A stretch of DNA of 64,000 nucleotides, taken from contig VGOM01000009.1 of the NCBI GenBank assembly GCA_016875915.1, positions 1-64,000 on the forward strand. Direction: 5' to 3'. The notes beneath the pieces are model-generated. The model worked only from the letters and a program-made list of their open reading frames with translations, did no database searches and was not told the DNA's origin. A program made the translations under genes and the position numbers. Position 1 is the first letter of the stretch. Every line of letters begins with the position of its first letter. The DNA is from Chloroflexota bacterium (GTDB taxonomy: Bacteria > Chloroflexota > Dehalococcoidia > UBA2247 > RBG-13-53-26). This document shows, in pieces, positions 38,483-47,263 of the stretch.

Positions 38483-39418
38483 TTACTTCTTGTCCTCGGG
38501 CGGGGCCGGATTGACGTAGCCCTTGAGCAGGTTGGGCATGCACTTCTCCACTTCGTCCACGGTCCACTTGCCGTAGGTGTCCCAATCCCGGTTGTAGATC
38601 GCGGTCTCCTTGGACGGCGCCCAGTAGGAGAAGAAGGCCCCCGCCGTGCCGAAGATGCAGCCATTGACGTGACCGGCCTTGTCGCTGGCCAGGTAGGCCG
38701 GGATGGCTGCCAGGTAGTCGGCTGTGGCCACATGGGTCACTTCATCATACTTCTCCTTGGTCCACAGTCCTGACTCCACTCGCTTCTTGTATCCCGCCAG
38801 GACGTCCGGTCCCAAGGTCATCCTGGTGGCCGCCCTGGGGCAGATGGCATTGCAGGTCACCCCGTACCGGCCCAGCTCCCAGGCCACGGCGTAGGTCAGG
38901 CTGGCGATGCCGCCCTTGGCCGCGCCGTAGTTCACGTGACCCACGGTGCCCACGAAGGCTTCGGAGATGGTGTTCACGATCCGGCCGTACTTCTGCTCTC
39001 TCATAAGGGGGGCGGCATGGCGGATGGTGTTGAAGGTACCCTTGAGGTGTACCGCTATCACTACGTCCCAGTCCTCTTCCGAGAGGTTCCAGATCATTCT
39101 GGCCCTGTCGATGCCGGCCACGTTGACCAGGATGTCTATCCTGCCGAAGTTGCTGACGCAGGCCTGGATCATGGCCTCGGCGGCCTTGAAATCGGCCACG
39201 CTGCCATACTGGGGTATGGCCTGGACGCCTAGCTTCTTGCACTCCTCAACGGTGGCGTCGGCCAGAGTGGTGCTGGCTCCCTTGCCGTCAACGCCCCCGC
39301 CCAGGTCGCAGACCACGATGTTGGCTCCCTCGGCGGCCAGCGCCACGGCCACTGCCTTGCCGATGCCGCTGCCGGCACCAGTGACTACTGCATTCCTGCC
39401 CTTCAGTCTGTCAGCCAT
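38483..39418 (-). CDS. Short-chain dehydrogenase, tandem copy 1
   Basis: 311 residues. Rossmann TGAGSGIGKA at the start, CDLG after strand 2, and catalytic Ser in VNTISEAF, Tyr-Lys in NYGAAKGG. The segment AICPRAATRMT suits an NAD-dependent 3-hydroxyacyl-CoA or related dehydrogenase. About 50 residues extend beyond the usual SDR core and end in GYVNPAPPEDKK, a tail shared with the next two genes. It is the last of five leftward genes that also encode the hydratase pair. Confidence 0.93.
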   Translation of the reverse strand: MADRLKGRNAVVTGAGSGIGKAVAVALAAEGANIVVCDLGGGVDGKGASTTLADATVEECKKLGVQAIPQYGSVADFKAAEAMIQACVSNFGRIDILVNVAGIDRARMIWNLSEEDWDVVIAVHLKGTFNTIRHAAPLMREQKYGRIVNTISEAFVGTVGHVNYGAAKGGIASLTYAVAWELGRYGVTCNAICPRAATRMTLGPDVLAGYKKRVESGLWTKEKYDEVTHVATADYLAAIPAYLASDKAGHVNGCIFGTAGAFFSYWAPSKETAIYNRDWDTYGKWTVDEVEKCMPNLLKGYVNPAPPEDKK

Positions 39419-39451
39419 GATGTCGAATCCTCCTTATCGAATCAACTGTCT

Positions 39452-40396
39452 CTACTTCTTCTCTTCCGGCTTTGGTGGAGCCGGGTTGACATAGCCCTTG
39501 AGCAGCTTGTCCGCTGCGAAGGCCGCCTTGATGGCCTCCACGGTCCACGGCCCTTCACTGGGGTTCTCCGCCTGGGCCACCGGTTCCGGCTTGCTGTATC
39601 GGGCCACGGTCAGGGCCGTGGTCAGGAACACCTGCCCGTTGACCAGGGCAGCATCATCGCTGGCGAGGAAGGCCACGATCCCGGCAAATGCCGAAGGGTC
39701 AACCATCTCCCGGTCCATCCTCTTCAGCACCGAGGCATCCATCAGCCCCTTCTCCACCCGCTTGACCACCATCTCCCGCACCTTGGGGTCATCCGTCATC
39801 CGCGTCTTCGCCCGGGGGCAGATGGCGTTCACGGTTATCCCCGACGGACCCAGTTCCTGGGCCGCTCCCCAGGTGAGGGTGACGATGCCGCCCTTGGCTG
39901 CACCGTAGTTGAGGTGGGTCACGCCGCCCAGCCAGGCTTCCGAGGTGCAGTTGATGATCCTGCCGTATCGCTGCTCCCTCATCAAAGGAGCGGCCTGTCT
40001 CATGAAATTGAAGGTGCCCTTCAGATGGACGGCGACCACCTGGTCCCACTCCTCCTCGGACATGTTCCAGATCATCTTGGGCTTGTCTATTCCGGCGATG
40101 TTGCACAGGATGTCGATCCTGCCGAAGTTGTCCACGCAGGCCTTGACTGCTGCCTCGGCATCGCTGAACTTGGCCACGTTGCCGAACTGGGCGATGGCCT
40201 TGACGCCATGCTTCTTGCACTCGGCCACCGTCTCGGCGGCTGGACTCTGATCGGTCCCTGAGCCGTCCACGGCCACGCCGAGATCGCAGGCCACCACGTT
40301 GGCACCCTGCTCGGCCAGGGCCACGGCCACTGCCCTGCCGATCCCCCTCCCCGCACCGGTCACCACCGCGTTCTTGCCCTTCAGTCTATCACCCAT
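39452..40396 (-). CDS. Short-chain dehydrogenase, tandem copy 2
   Basis: 314 residues. TGAGRGIGRA, CDLG, INCTSEAWLG and NYGAAKGG give the complete SDR active site. It differs from copy 1 in the substrate-side part (MVDPSAFAGIVAFLASDDA). The C-terminus again reads LLKGYVNPAPPKPEEKK. The ATG is preceded by AAAGGAGGACCG. Together with copies 1 and 3 it looks like a tandem duplication with later divergence. Confidence 0.93.
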   Translation of the reverse strand: MGDRLKGKNAVVTGAGRGIGRAVAVALAEQGANVVACDLGVAVDGSGTDQSPAAETVAECKKHGVKAIAQFGNVAKFSDAEAAVKACVDNFGRIDILCNIAGIDKPKMIWNMSEEEWDQVVAVHLKGTFNFMRQAAPLMREQRYGRIINCTSEAWLGGVTHLNYGAAKGGIVTLTWGAAQELGPSGITVNAICPRAKTRMTDDPKVREMVVKRVEKGLMDASVLKRMDREMVDPSAFAGIVAFLASDDAALVNGQVFLTTALTVARYSKPEPVAQAENPSEGPWTVEAIKAAFAADKLLKGYVNPAPPKPEEKK

Positions 40397-40479
40397 GAAT
40401 CGGTCCTCCTTTGTTCTAGTCTGTGCAGTCCGTCATCTGACGATTCATCGACACCACCCGTCGGCAGCAAGGCGGTCAC

Positions 40480-41424
40480 TCAGGCCTTCGCCGGCGCGGG
40501 ATTCACGTATTCTGACAGAAGCTCCGACGGAACCCGCTTCTCCAGTTCCGCGATGCTCCAGGGCTCCTCGATCTCCCAGTCCCGGGTGAACTTGTGGATG
40601 ATGGCCGGGTGGTTCCACACCCCGATGGTGGCCCTGGAGGCCACAAAGACGCAGCCGTTCACATTGGCCGCCGCGTCGCTGGCCAGGTAGGCCACGAAGG
40701 GAGCGAAGTGCTCCGGGTCGGCCCCCTCCCTCCTGGTCTCCTCCATCCCCTGCAGGCGTTCCTCCGAGATGAGGCCGGCCTCCATCCGCTTCTGCAGTCC
40801 CTGATCCTGGTCGTCTCCCACGCTCAGCCTGGTTCGCGCCCGCGGTGCGAAGGCATTGCAGGTCACCCCGTATCTGCCCATCTCCCTGGCCACGTCGTAG
40901 GTCAGGCTGACGATGCCGCCCTTGGCTGCGGCGTAGTTGGAGTGGCCCACGGTCCCGGCGTAGGCCTCGGAGGTGCAGTTGACGATCCGGCCGTACCTCT
41001 GCTGTCTCATGACCGCGCACGCGTGTCTGCAGAGGTTCCAGGTTCCCTTGAGGTGGACGGCCAGCACCCGGTCGAAATCCTCTTCCGACATGTTGAAGAT
41101 CATCCTGGGTCTGAGGATGCCGGCTATGTTGCACAGGATGTCCAGGCTGCCGAACCGGCTGACGCAGGCCCGGACCATCTCTTCGGTGGCCTTGAAGTCG
41201 GAGACATCGGCGGAGTATGCACTGGCCTCGACGCCGAGCTTGCGGCATTCCCCGGCCGTGTCTTCGGCGGGACCCTGGTCGCTGCCCGTCCCGTCCATGG
41301 CCACCCCCAGATCGCAGACCAGAACGTTGGCTCCCTCCCTGGCCAACGCCAGGGCCACTGCCCTGCCGATTCCCCTGCCGGCACCGGTCACCAGCGCACT
41401 TCTGCGCCTTAGCCTCTGCCCCAA
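40480..41424 (-). CDS. Short-chain dehydrogenase, tandem copy 3
   Basis: 314 residues. TGAGRGIGRA, CDLG, VNCTSEAYAG and NYAAAKGG are intact. The YVNPAPAKA tail marks it as the third paralogue, with a slightly different C-terminal region (WNHPAIIHKFTRDWEIEEPW). It starts only 22 bases from the MaoC-like gene's stop, so it is co-transcribed with the hydratase pair, whose (R)-3-hydroxyacyl-CoA product would be a plausible substrate. Confidence 0.93.
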   Translation of the reverse strand: MGQRLRRRSALVTGAGRGIGRAVALALAREGANVLVCDLGVAMDGTGSDQGPAEDTAGECRKLGVEASAYSADVSDFKATEEMVRACVSRFGSLDILCNIAGILRPRMIFNMSEEDFDRVLAVHLKGTWNLCRHACAVMRQQRYGRIVNCTSEAYAGTVGHSNYAAAKGGIVSLTYDVAREMGRYGVTCNAFAPRARTRLSVGDDQDQGLQKRMEAGLISEERLQGMEETRREGADPEHFAPFVAYLASDAAANVNGCVFVASRATIGVWNHPAIIHKFTRDWEIEEPWSIAELEKRVPSELLSEYVNPAPAKA

Positions 41425-41446
41425 CCTCTGGTCCCTCTGGTGGCTT

Positions 41447-41872
41447 CTACTTGGAGGGTACGGCTACCACGGCGGTCCCTGGGGTGATCCTCTGGCCGGC
41501 GGGATTCTCCACCCAGATCTCTGCCTCGACGAGATGCTGCCCGTCCTTGACGTACTTCTTGGTCACCTTCCCTTTGCAGAGCAGCTTCTCGCCCGGGAAA
41601 GCGTTGCCGCGGTACTGGACGCTGATCTTCTTGATCTCGCCCTTGGGCCCGATCCAGTCGGTCAGCAGTTGGGTCAGATAGGCGGCCTCCAGCCTGCCGT
41701 GGACCAGCACATTGGGGAACCCCATGGACTTGGCGAACTCCTTGTCGTAGTGCAGCTCGAAGAAGTCACCCGAAGCCCCGGCCCACTGCACCAGCGTTCG
41801 GGTGGTGGGGGTCTTCTCCAGCGTGGGGATATCGGCGCCTTCGTGGATGTCTTCGTAGTGGATCTGTGCCAT
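41447..41872 (-). CDS. MaoC-like hot-dog hydratase, catalytic subunit
   Basis: 141 residues of a single hot-dog fold. The hydratase-2 motif is recognisable (SGDFFELHYDKEFA, then LVHGRL), with the catalytic Asp and His both present. Such subunits hydrate 2-enoyl-CoA to (R)-3-hydroxyacyl-CoA. It is followed by the SDR genes and preceded by an FAS1-like dehydratase subunit (24 bases apart), so the two probably form a heteromer as in split MaoC hydratases. Confidence 0.9.
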   Translation of the reverse strand: MAQIHYEDIHEGADIPTLEKTPTTRTLVQWAGASGDFFELHYDKEFAKSMGFPNVLVHGRLEAAYLTQLLTDWIGPKGEIKKISVQYRGNAFPGEKLLCKGKVTKKYVKDGQHLVEAEIWVENPAGQRITPGTAVVAVPSK

Positions 41873-41896
41873 ATCTCCTCTCTAGCCTCCTTCTCT

Positions 41897-42322
41897 CTAG
41901 TAGGTCATGATGGTGTTGGTGCTCACGGCCACGGTCTCACCCTTCTGGTTCTTGTGGGTTGACCGGTAGACCATCAGGGCGCGGGGCCCCTTGTCGCTGG
42001 ACTTGTCCTGAAGCTCGACGAATTCGTGTGAAGTGTGGATGACGTCGCCCTTCTTGATCGGCTTCACGAACTCCCAGTCGGCTCCCCCGGCCACGCTTCT
42101 CTTGAAGGGCAGCGGCACGCCCAGGAGCATGGCACCGCTGCTGATCATGGCGGTGGTCACCAGGCCGGGAGGGGCAATCCCCACCTTCCACTGGGGATTG
42201 GCGTCGCCGATGCACTCGCAGTAGGCTCTGATCACGGTCCCGTCGATCTCCATCGACTCCTCTCGCTTCCTGCCGATGTGGGACCTCACCTCATCCAGTG
42301 TCGCCAGTTTCTTCTCGGTCAT
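41897..42322 (-). CDS. FAS1-like/MaoC N-terminal dehydratase subunit (non-catalytic)
   Basis: 141 residues from an ATG preceded by AAGGAGGGTCT. It resembles the N-terminal half of MaoC hydratases (REESMEIDGTVIRAYCECIG, DANPQWKVGIAPPGLVTTAM). The position of the catalytic His is taken by Trp-Lys in NPQWK, so it should be the structural or substrate-binding partner of the next gene. It is the first gene of the hydratase-SDR operon. Confidence 0.85.
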   Translation of the reverse strand: MTEKKLATLDEVRSHIGRKREESMEIDGTVIRAYCECIGDANPQWKVGIAPPGLVTTAMISSGAMLLGVPLPFKRSVAGGADWEFVKPIKKGDVIHTSHEFVELQDKSSDKGPRALMVYRSTHKNQKGETVAVSTNTIMTY

Positions 42323-42360
42323 AGACCCTCCTTGTCCAGACGATTGTGCTGCAAGAAAAG

Positions 42361-42388
42361 GATATCTGAAAGCCCGTTGGTAAGTCAA
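42361..42388 (-). promoter_or_regulatory. Promoter of the hydratase-SDR operon
   Basis: On the minus strand TTGACT (42383-42388) and GATATC (42361-42366) with 16 bases between. The gene start is about 35 bases downstream. Confidence 0.45.
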
Positions 42389-42433
42389 AACTGTTCGCGT
42401 TGCCGCAACCATCCTGTGTGATAGACGGGATGG

Positions 42434-42456
42434 CCCCGGACGGCCGTGCTCCGGGG
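42434..42456 (-). terminator. Possible terminator of the first VTT gene
   Basis: CCCCGGA and TCCGGGG form a seven-pair stem with a nine-base loop, just past the stop of the leftward gene. There is no T run, so it may be only a weak structure. Confidence 0.35.
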
Positions 42457-42468
42457 GCTGGCTCCCGG

Positions 42469-43167
42469 CTAGAACTCCACGCCGAACAGGCGGAGGAGGT
42501 AGGACAGCAGTCCGTAGCCCACCAGGGCGATGACCGTCCACTTGACGGTCTTCCCGGCCCAGACGATGAGGAAGAACTTCCACGCCGGGAAGCGCAATGC
42601 CCCGGCGGTAGCCCCGATCACGCTGAAGAAGGGATTGAACACCGCCGATGAGAGGAACAGGGCCAGGGCCCCTCGGGTCCTGATCCATTTCTCCAGCTGG
42701 TAGTACAGACCCTCGGTATTGCCGGTGATGGTGGACCGGCCCTTGATGAAGAAGGCGTGGCCGCTGCGCCCTGCGAAGTAACCCACCAGCTCGCCCATGG
42801 CCTCGCCCACGCCGGCGGTCAGGCCGACCAGGAACGGATTCAGCACGCCGCCCAGGGCGAACATCACCGGAACGCTGGGGACGAAGGCAATCACCGTGGC
42901 GGAAGCCGTCAGGCTGATCAGGAACACCCCCAGGTAGCCGTACTGCTGGAAGTCGGCGATGTGCTCCCTGAAGACCACTATGGACACGGTGGTGCCGGTG
43001 ATCAGCAGGGCTGCCACCACAAACCACTGCCAGCGCTCCTTGAACCAGTGCCGCTTCTTCCCGGGGGTGGAGCTGACAGCCTGGGTGTCATGGGCGCCCT
43101 GAGTCTGCCCGGCAGCCTGGCTGTCCTGACCGCCTGTTACCGGGGTATCCTGGTTTGTCTGATCCAT
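42469..43167 (-). CDS. VTT/DedA-family membrane protein
   Basis: 232 residues from the ATG at 43167. A Gln/Thr-rich cytoplasmic tail of about 30 residues precedes a hydrophobic helix (FVVAALLITGTTVSIVVF). The VTT (SNARE-associated) core shows FVPSVPVMFALGGVLNPF, VGEAMGELVGYFAGRSG and SSAVFNPFFSVIGATAGALR, which fits the membrane-embedded reentrant loops of DedA proteins, believed to move lipids such as undecaprenyl phosphate. A paralogue lies 177 bases upstream. Confidence 0.85.
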   Translation of the reverse strand: MDQTNQDTPVTGGQDSQAAGQTQGAHDTQAVSSTPGKKRHWFKERWQWFVVAALLITGTTVSIVVFREHIADFQQYGYLGVFLISLTASATVIAFVPSVPVMFALGGVLNPFLVGLTAGVGEAMGELVGYFAGRSGHAFFIKGRSTITGNTEGLYYQLEKWIRTRGALALFLSSAVFNPFFSVIGATAGALRFPAWKFFLIVWAGKTVKWTVIALVGYGLLSYLLRLFGVEF

Positions 43168-43274
43168 TGCCTCGCCTATGGACGCCTCATCCCAATAGAG
43201 GGCGCTGGCCCGGACCTGCCGCAATCGCCCAAGCCCCCGCCCGCTGCGTCGGAGGCTTCGCTCCGGGCTGCCGA

Positions 43275-43280
43275 ATTATA
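43275..43280 (-). promoter_or_regulatory. Possible -10 of the first VTT gene
   Basis: A perfect TATAAT on the minus strand about 110 bases before the start. No good -35 is visible (TGGAAT at the expected distance). Confidence 0.35.
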
Positions 43281-43344
43281 GTCCACACTGCTTCCCCATT
43301 CCACCGCGCCATCGATGCCGCCATGCCCGGGGTCGGCACTATCC

Positions 43345-43947
43345 CTACAGAAACGGTATGAAATCCGACAGCTCGGTGAAGAAGTAGATGATGATCACAT
43401 ACTTGGGAAACTTGCCCAGGAAGCAGGCCAGGAGGAACTTCGATGCCCGCATCCGCGAGGCTCCCGCCACCAGCCCGGCCATATCGAAGGGTATGATCGG
43501 CTGAAAGGCCAGGGCCGATATGGCCCACATTCCATAGCGCTTCACCCACCCCGTCACTCTATCATAGGCCTCGGGGTACTCCTTGAAGAGCACCTGCTTC
43601 CCCAGTGAGCCGGCATAGTAGCCACCGAGTTCCCCCAGGGTCCCCCCCGCCGCGCCAAACAGGGCAATCAGGGCCGGATGGTACATCTTGGCCGCGGCCA
43701 GCATGATGGCCGTGCCCACCGAGACCGGGGCCAGCACCGTCAGGTTCGACAGCAGGTTGGTGGCGAAGACGATGAGGTAGGCCAGCCAGGCGAAGGACTC
43801 AAGCTCATCCTCGAGAGGCGCCAGGAGCCAATCGAACAGCCATGCCAGAGCGAAGCTGAAGATGAGGAGGATGACCAGCAGTATCCCCAGTTTCACCCAT
43901 CTGTTCTTCCTCAGCTTGCCTAGCCTGTCCGGGTGTTCTGCTCTCAT
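43345..43947 (-). CDS. VTT/DedA-family membrane protein, second copy
   Basis: 200 residues with a shorter N-terminus than its neighbour. Hydrophobic helices flank the VTT core: APVSVGTAIMLAAAKMYHP, TLGELGGYYAGSLGKQVLF and FQPIIPFDMAGLVAGASRM, the last a typical DedA loop with a Pro-Phe-Asp. The E and R/K residues that characterise lipid-handling DedA proteins appear in GELGGY and the second loop. Its promoter has its own extended -10 (TGCTATGAT). Being paired with a similar gene suggests duplication. Confidence 0.85.
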   Translation of the reverse strand: MRAEHPDRLGKLRKNRWVKLGILLVILLIFSFALAWLFDWLLAPLEDELESFAWLAYLIVFATNLLSNLTVLAPVSVGTAIMLAAAKMYHPALIALFGAAGGTLGELGGYYAGSLGKQVLFKEYPEAYDRVTGWVKRYGMWAISALAFQPIIPFDMAGLVAGASRMRASKFLLACFLGKFPKYVIIIYFFTELSDFIPFL

Positions 43948-43976
43948 CTCTTCGAGGCCGTCGCTGCTTGCGTCCT

Positions 43977-44006
43977 ATCATAGCAGCAGCGGACACGGGG
44001 CACAAA
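43977..44006 (-). promoter_or_regulatory. Extended -10 promoter of the second VTT gene
   Basis: Minus strand TGCTATGAT at 43977-43985, with TTTGTG 18 bases upstream. The leader is about 30 bases. Confidence 0.5.
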
Positions 44007-44066
44007 GCGGCGTGCTCAACAGGTCCCCGCTGCCGGTGGCCGGTTTGGCGTTCGGCGCCGAAGCGA

Positions 44067-44075
44067 TGCTATAAT
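44067..44075 (+). promoter_or_regulatory. Extended -10 promoter of the MoxR-VWA operon
   Basis: TGCTATAAT at 44067-44075, with TTGGCG about 17 bases before the TGC. The MoxR start is about 80 bases downstream. Confidence 0.55.
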
Positions 44076-44157
44076 GAATCCTTGTGTTGCCGGCCGGACC
44101 CGCCGCTGCGGATGCCTGACGGCCCTGCAGCCGAGTAACGTCTCTTGGAGGTTCACA

Positions 44158-45030
44158 TTGGCCAACAGTGACTTTGACAGGTTCCAGGGAAGCGCCGACT
44201 ACGTTACCGACGAGGCTCTGCGAAATGCCGTCAATGTGGCCATCGCCCTGAAGAAACCCCTGCTGGTCCGCGGCGAGCCCGGCACGGGCAAGACCATGCT
44301 GGCCCACAGCATTGCCAGGGGACTGAGCAAGCGTCTCCTCATCTGGAACATCAAGTCGACCACCAAGGCCCAGGAGGGGCTCTACGTCTATGATACTGTT
44401 CAGCGGCTGAACGACAGCCGCTTCGGTGACAAGGACGTGTCCGACATCAGCCGCTACATCAAACTGGGCAAGCTGGGCCAGGCCTTCATCTCCGAGGAGC
44501 AGGTGGTGCTGCTCATCGACGAGGTGGACAAGGCCGATCTGGAGTTCCCCAACGACCTGCTCAATGAGCTGGACGAGATGACCTTCTACATCGCCGAGAC
44601 CAACGTCACCATCAAGGCGGTCCACCGTCCCGTGGTGATCATCACCAGCAATGCCGAGAAGGAGCTTCCCGACGCCTTCCTCAGACGCTGCGTCTTCCAC
44701 TATATCGAGTTCCCCGATCCCACCCTGATGGAGGAGATCGTCAGGGTCCACTTCCCCGATATCCAGGGGAACCTCCTCCGTGAGGGAATGAAGACCTTCT
44801 ACCTGATGAGAGGGATGGACGACCTCCGCAAGAAACCGTCAACTTCGGAGCTGATAGACTGGCTCCAGTGCCTCATGGCCGGTGGTGTGTCCCACGATCG
44901 CGTTCTCAAGGAAGTGCCCTTCGTGGGGACACTGCTGAAGAAGGAAGTGGACTACGACTACTTCGTGTCCCGGTACATGAACAAGCAGCGGCCGGGGCGC
45001 AAGGCTGACGTCTACCAGATGCTGCACTGA
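44158..45030 (+). CDS. MoxR-family AAA+ ATPase
   Basis: 290 residues from a TTG behind GGAGGTTCACA; an upstream ATG frame has no binding site. Walker A is GEPGTGKTML and Walker B VLLIDEVDKA; sensor 1 is IITSNAEKELPDAFLRRC. MoxR ATPases work as chaperones with VWA-domain partners in enzyme maturation or metal insertion. The adjacent downstream gene (18 bases) is such a partner. The client protein is not in the window. Confidence 0.93.
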   Translation: MANSDFDRFQGSADYVTDEALRNAVNVAIALKKPLLVRGEPGTGKTMLAHSIARGLSKRLLIWNIKSTTKAQEGLYVYDTVQRLNDSRFGDKDVSDISRYIKLGKLGQAFISEEQVVLLIDEVDKADLEFPNDLLNELDEMTFYIAETNVTIKAVHRPVVIITSNAEKELPDAFLRRCVFHYIEFPDPTLMEEIVRVHFPDIQGNLLREGMKTFYLMRGMDDLRKKPSTSELIDWLQCLMAGGVSHDRVLKEVPFVGTLLKKEVDYDYFVSRYMNKQRPGRKADVYQMLH

Positions 45031-45048
45031 TCTCCGGCTAGGCCGCCT

Positions 45049-46218
45049 ATGTTCACCGACTTCTTCTACCTCCTGAGGAAGAAACGGGTCCCCGTGTCCT
45101 TCACGGAATGGATGACCCTGATGGAGGCCCTCTCGCAGGGGTTGGCCACCAACCTGGACGACTTCTACTACCTGGCCCGGGCCACCCTGGTGAAGAGCGA
45201 GGCCTACTTCGACCAGTACGACGTCGCCTTCCAGGAGTACTTCAAAGGCATTCAGGGACCGGCGGACATCACCGACATGATCCGGGAGTGGCTCAAGGAC
45301 CCCCTGGACAAGATGGGCCTGACCGAAGAGGAGCGGGCCATGTTCGACATGATGGACCTCGACGAGCTTCTCCGTGAGTTCGAGAAACGGCTGGCGGAGC
45401 AGACGGAACAGCACGACGGAGGCAACTACTGGATCGGCCGGGGAGGGACCAGTCCCTTCGGACACTCGGGCTCCCATCCCGCCGGGGTGCGGGTGGGTGG
45501 CCAGTCACGGGGAAGGGGGGCCATACAGATCGCCCAGGAGCGCCGGTTCCGCAACTACCGCAGCGATCTCACCCTGGACGTGCGCCAGGTCAAGATCGCG
45601 CTGAGGCGGGTGCGGCAGCTCAGCCGCATCGGCGCCGAGGATGAGCTGGACCTGGACAGGACCATCGACGCCACGGCCAGGAACGCCGGCGACATCGAGC
45701 TGCTCTGGATGCGCAGCCGGAAGAACGCCGTCAAGCTGCTGCTGTTGATGGACGTCGGCGGTTCCATGGAACCCTTCGCCGAGCTGTGCAGTCTGCTCTT
45801 CTCGGCGGCCCACACAAGCTCCCACTTCAAGGACTTCCAGTACTACTACTTCCACAACTGCATCTACGAGAACGTCTATCGTGACGTGGAGACCCAGGAG
45901 CAGGTGGCCACCGAGCACTTGCTGCGCACCCTGGAGCCGGACTACAAGGTCATCCTGGTGGGCGACGCCCGGATGGCCATCTCCGAGCTGACCGAGCGGT
46001 TCGGGGCCATCTACTACTACCAGCGCAACGACACCCCGGGCGTCCTTTGGCTGAAGCGGATCGCTGATCACTTCACCCACTGCATCTGGCTCAATCCGGA
46101 GGGGGCCCACTACTGGAACCACCCCACGGTGTCCATGATCGGCAGGCTGTTCCCCATGTACGGACTGAACATCGACGGCATCGGCGACGGCGTGAAGAAG
46201 TTGGTCAGCAAGAGGTGA
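45049..46218 (+). CDS. CoxE-like VWA-domain protein
   Basis: 389 residues. A long N-terminal helical region (VSFTEWMTLMEALSQG) is followed by a Gly-rich linker and a C-terminal von Willebrand A domain with the MIDAS motif DxGxS in LLLLMDVGGSMEPFAE (canonical DxSxS; the first Ser is Gly here). The last third matches CoxE-type proteins that work with MoxR ATPases. No CO dehydrogenase is nearby, so the client is unknown. Confidence 0.9.
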   Translation: MFTDFFYLLRKKRVPVSFTEWMTLMEALSQGLATNLDDFYYLARATLVKSEAYFDQYDVAFQEYFKGIQGPADITDMIREWLKDPLDKMGLTEEERAMFDMMDLDELLREFEKRLAEQTEQHDGGNYWIGRGGTSPFGHSGSHPAGVRVGGQSRGRGAIQIAQERRFRNYRSDLTLDVRQVKIALRRVRQLSRIGAEDELDLDRTIDATARNAGDIELLWMRSRKNAVKLLLLMDVGGSMEPFAELCSLLFSAAHTSSHFKDFQYYYFHNCIYENVYRDVETQEQVATEHLLRTLEPDYKVILVGDARMAISELTERFGAIYYYQRNDTPGVLWLKRIADHFTHCIWLNPEGAHYWNHPTVSMIGRLFPMYGLNIDGIGDGVKKLVSKR

Positions 46219-46227
46219 GTTCCGTCC

Positions 46228-47250
46228 ATGACTGACGCCCCGTCCGGCCGCGGCCGCAGCAGCCCGCCAGGCATCTGGCGGACCAGGATCACCGAGATGC
46301 TGGGGATCGAGTACCCCATCATCGAGGGCGCCTTCGGCACCTTCGGCACCTCGGCCCTGGCTGCCCCTGTCTCTGAAGCCGGCGGGCTGGGAATGATCAC
46401 CGCCACCGCCCTGCGCACCCCCGAGGGACTGCGCCAGGACATCCGCCGGGCCCGATCTCTCACCGGCAAGCCCATCGGCGTGAACCTGACCGTCATGACC
46501 TGCCCCGGCATCGACGAGATGTGTCAGGTGGTCATCGAGGAAGGCATCCCCGTCGTGGAGACCGCCTCCTACCGGGCCGATGCCTATGGCAAGCGACTGC
46601 AGGCCGCCGGCGTCAAGTGGATCCACAAGGTGGCCACCGTCAAGCACGCGCTGGCCGCCGAGCAGCAGGGCGTTGACGCCGTGGTCATCGTCGGACTGGA
46701 GGGTGCCGGATTCAAGAGCATCCTGCAGCTTCCCACGCTGGTCTCCATCCCCTGGGCGGTGAAGCAGTTGAAGATCCCGGTGATCGCCGCCGGCGGCATC
46801 GGCGACGGCCGCGGCTTCATGGCCGCTCTGGCCATGGGCGCCGAGGCGGTCTACCTGGGCACTGCCTTCATGGCTACCCGGGAGTGCCCCATCTCGGAGC
46901 GCCACAAGCAGTCCATGGCCGCCGCGGACCCCACCGAGCCCCGGTACCGGGAGCGCTGTCTGGCCCCGCCCCGGCCCGAGGAGTTGGCCCGGGTCATGGC
47001 GGAGAGGGACTCCGAGCCGGTGGACAGTTGGCTGAGGAAGCTGGAGAGGGTCATGCTCAAGGATCCGGCCGATGTCCCCGATCTGATGGGGGACGGCCTG
47101 ACCGAGGAGGCTGTGGAGGAGGAGATACTGCGCAGCCTGCCCGGATCGCTGGCCGTGGCCGCCATCGACAGAGTGGTCAGCGTCAGGGAACTGATGGAGA
47201 ACATGATCAGCGAGGCTGAGGACATCCGGCGCCGCTGGTCCATCTGCTAG
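46228..47250 (+). CDS. Nitronate monooxygenase / FabK-type flavin oxidoreductase
   Basis: 340 residues, a TIM-barrel FMN enzyme. GTFGTSALAAPVSEAGGLGM and AAGGIGDGRGFMAALAMGAE with VYLGTAF give the FMN-binding sites. In nitronate monooxygenases and FabK the loop reads EAGGHxG with a catalytic His; here it is VGLEGAGFKS, without His, so neither activity is assured. It starts nine bases after the VWA gene with no obvious shared function, and is followed by the VOC gene. Confidence 0.85.
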   Translation: MTDAPSGRGRSSPPGIWRTRITEMLGIEYPIIEGAFGTFGTSALAAPVSEAGGLGMITATALRTPEGLRQDIRRARSLTGKPIGVNLTVMTCPGIDEMCQVVIEEGIPVVETASYRADAYGKRLQAAGVKWIHKVATVKHALAAEQQGVDAVVIVGLEGAGFKSILQLPTLVSIPWAVKQLKIPVIAAGGIGDGRGFMAALAMGAEAVYLGTAFMATRECPISERHKQSMAAADPTEPRYRERCLAPPRPEELARVMAERDSEPVDSWLRKLERVMLKDPADVPDLMGDGLTEEAVEEEILRSLPGSLAVAAIDRVVSVRELMENMISEAEDIRRRWSIC

Positions 47251-47263
47251 AGAGGAAGTGAGT

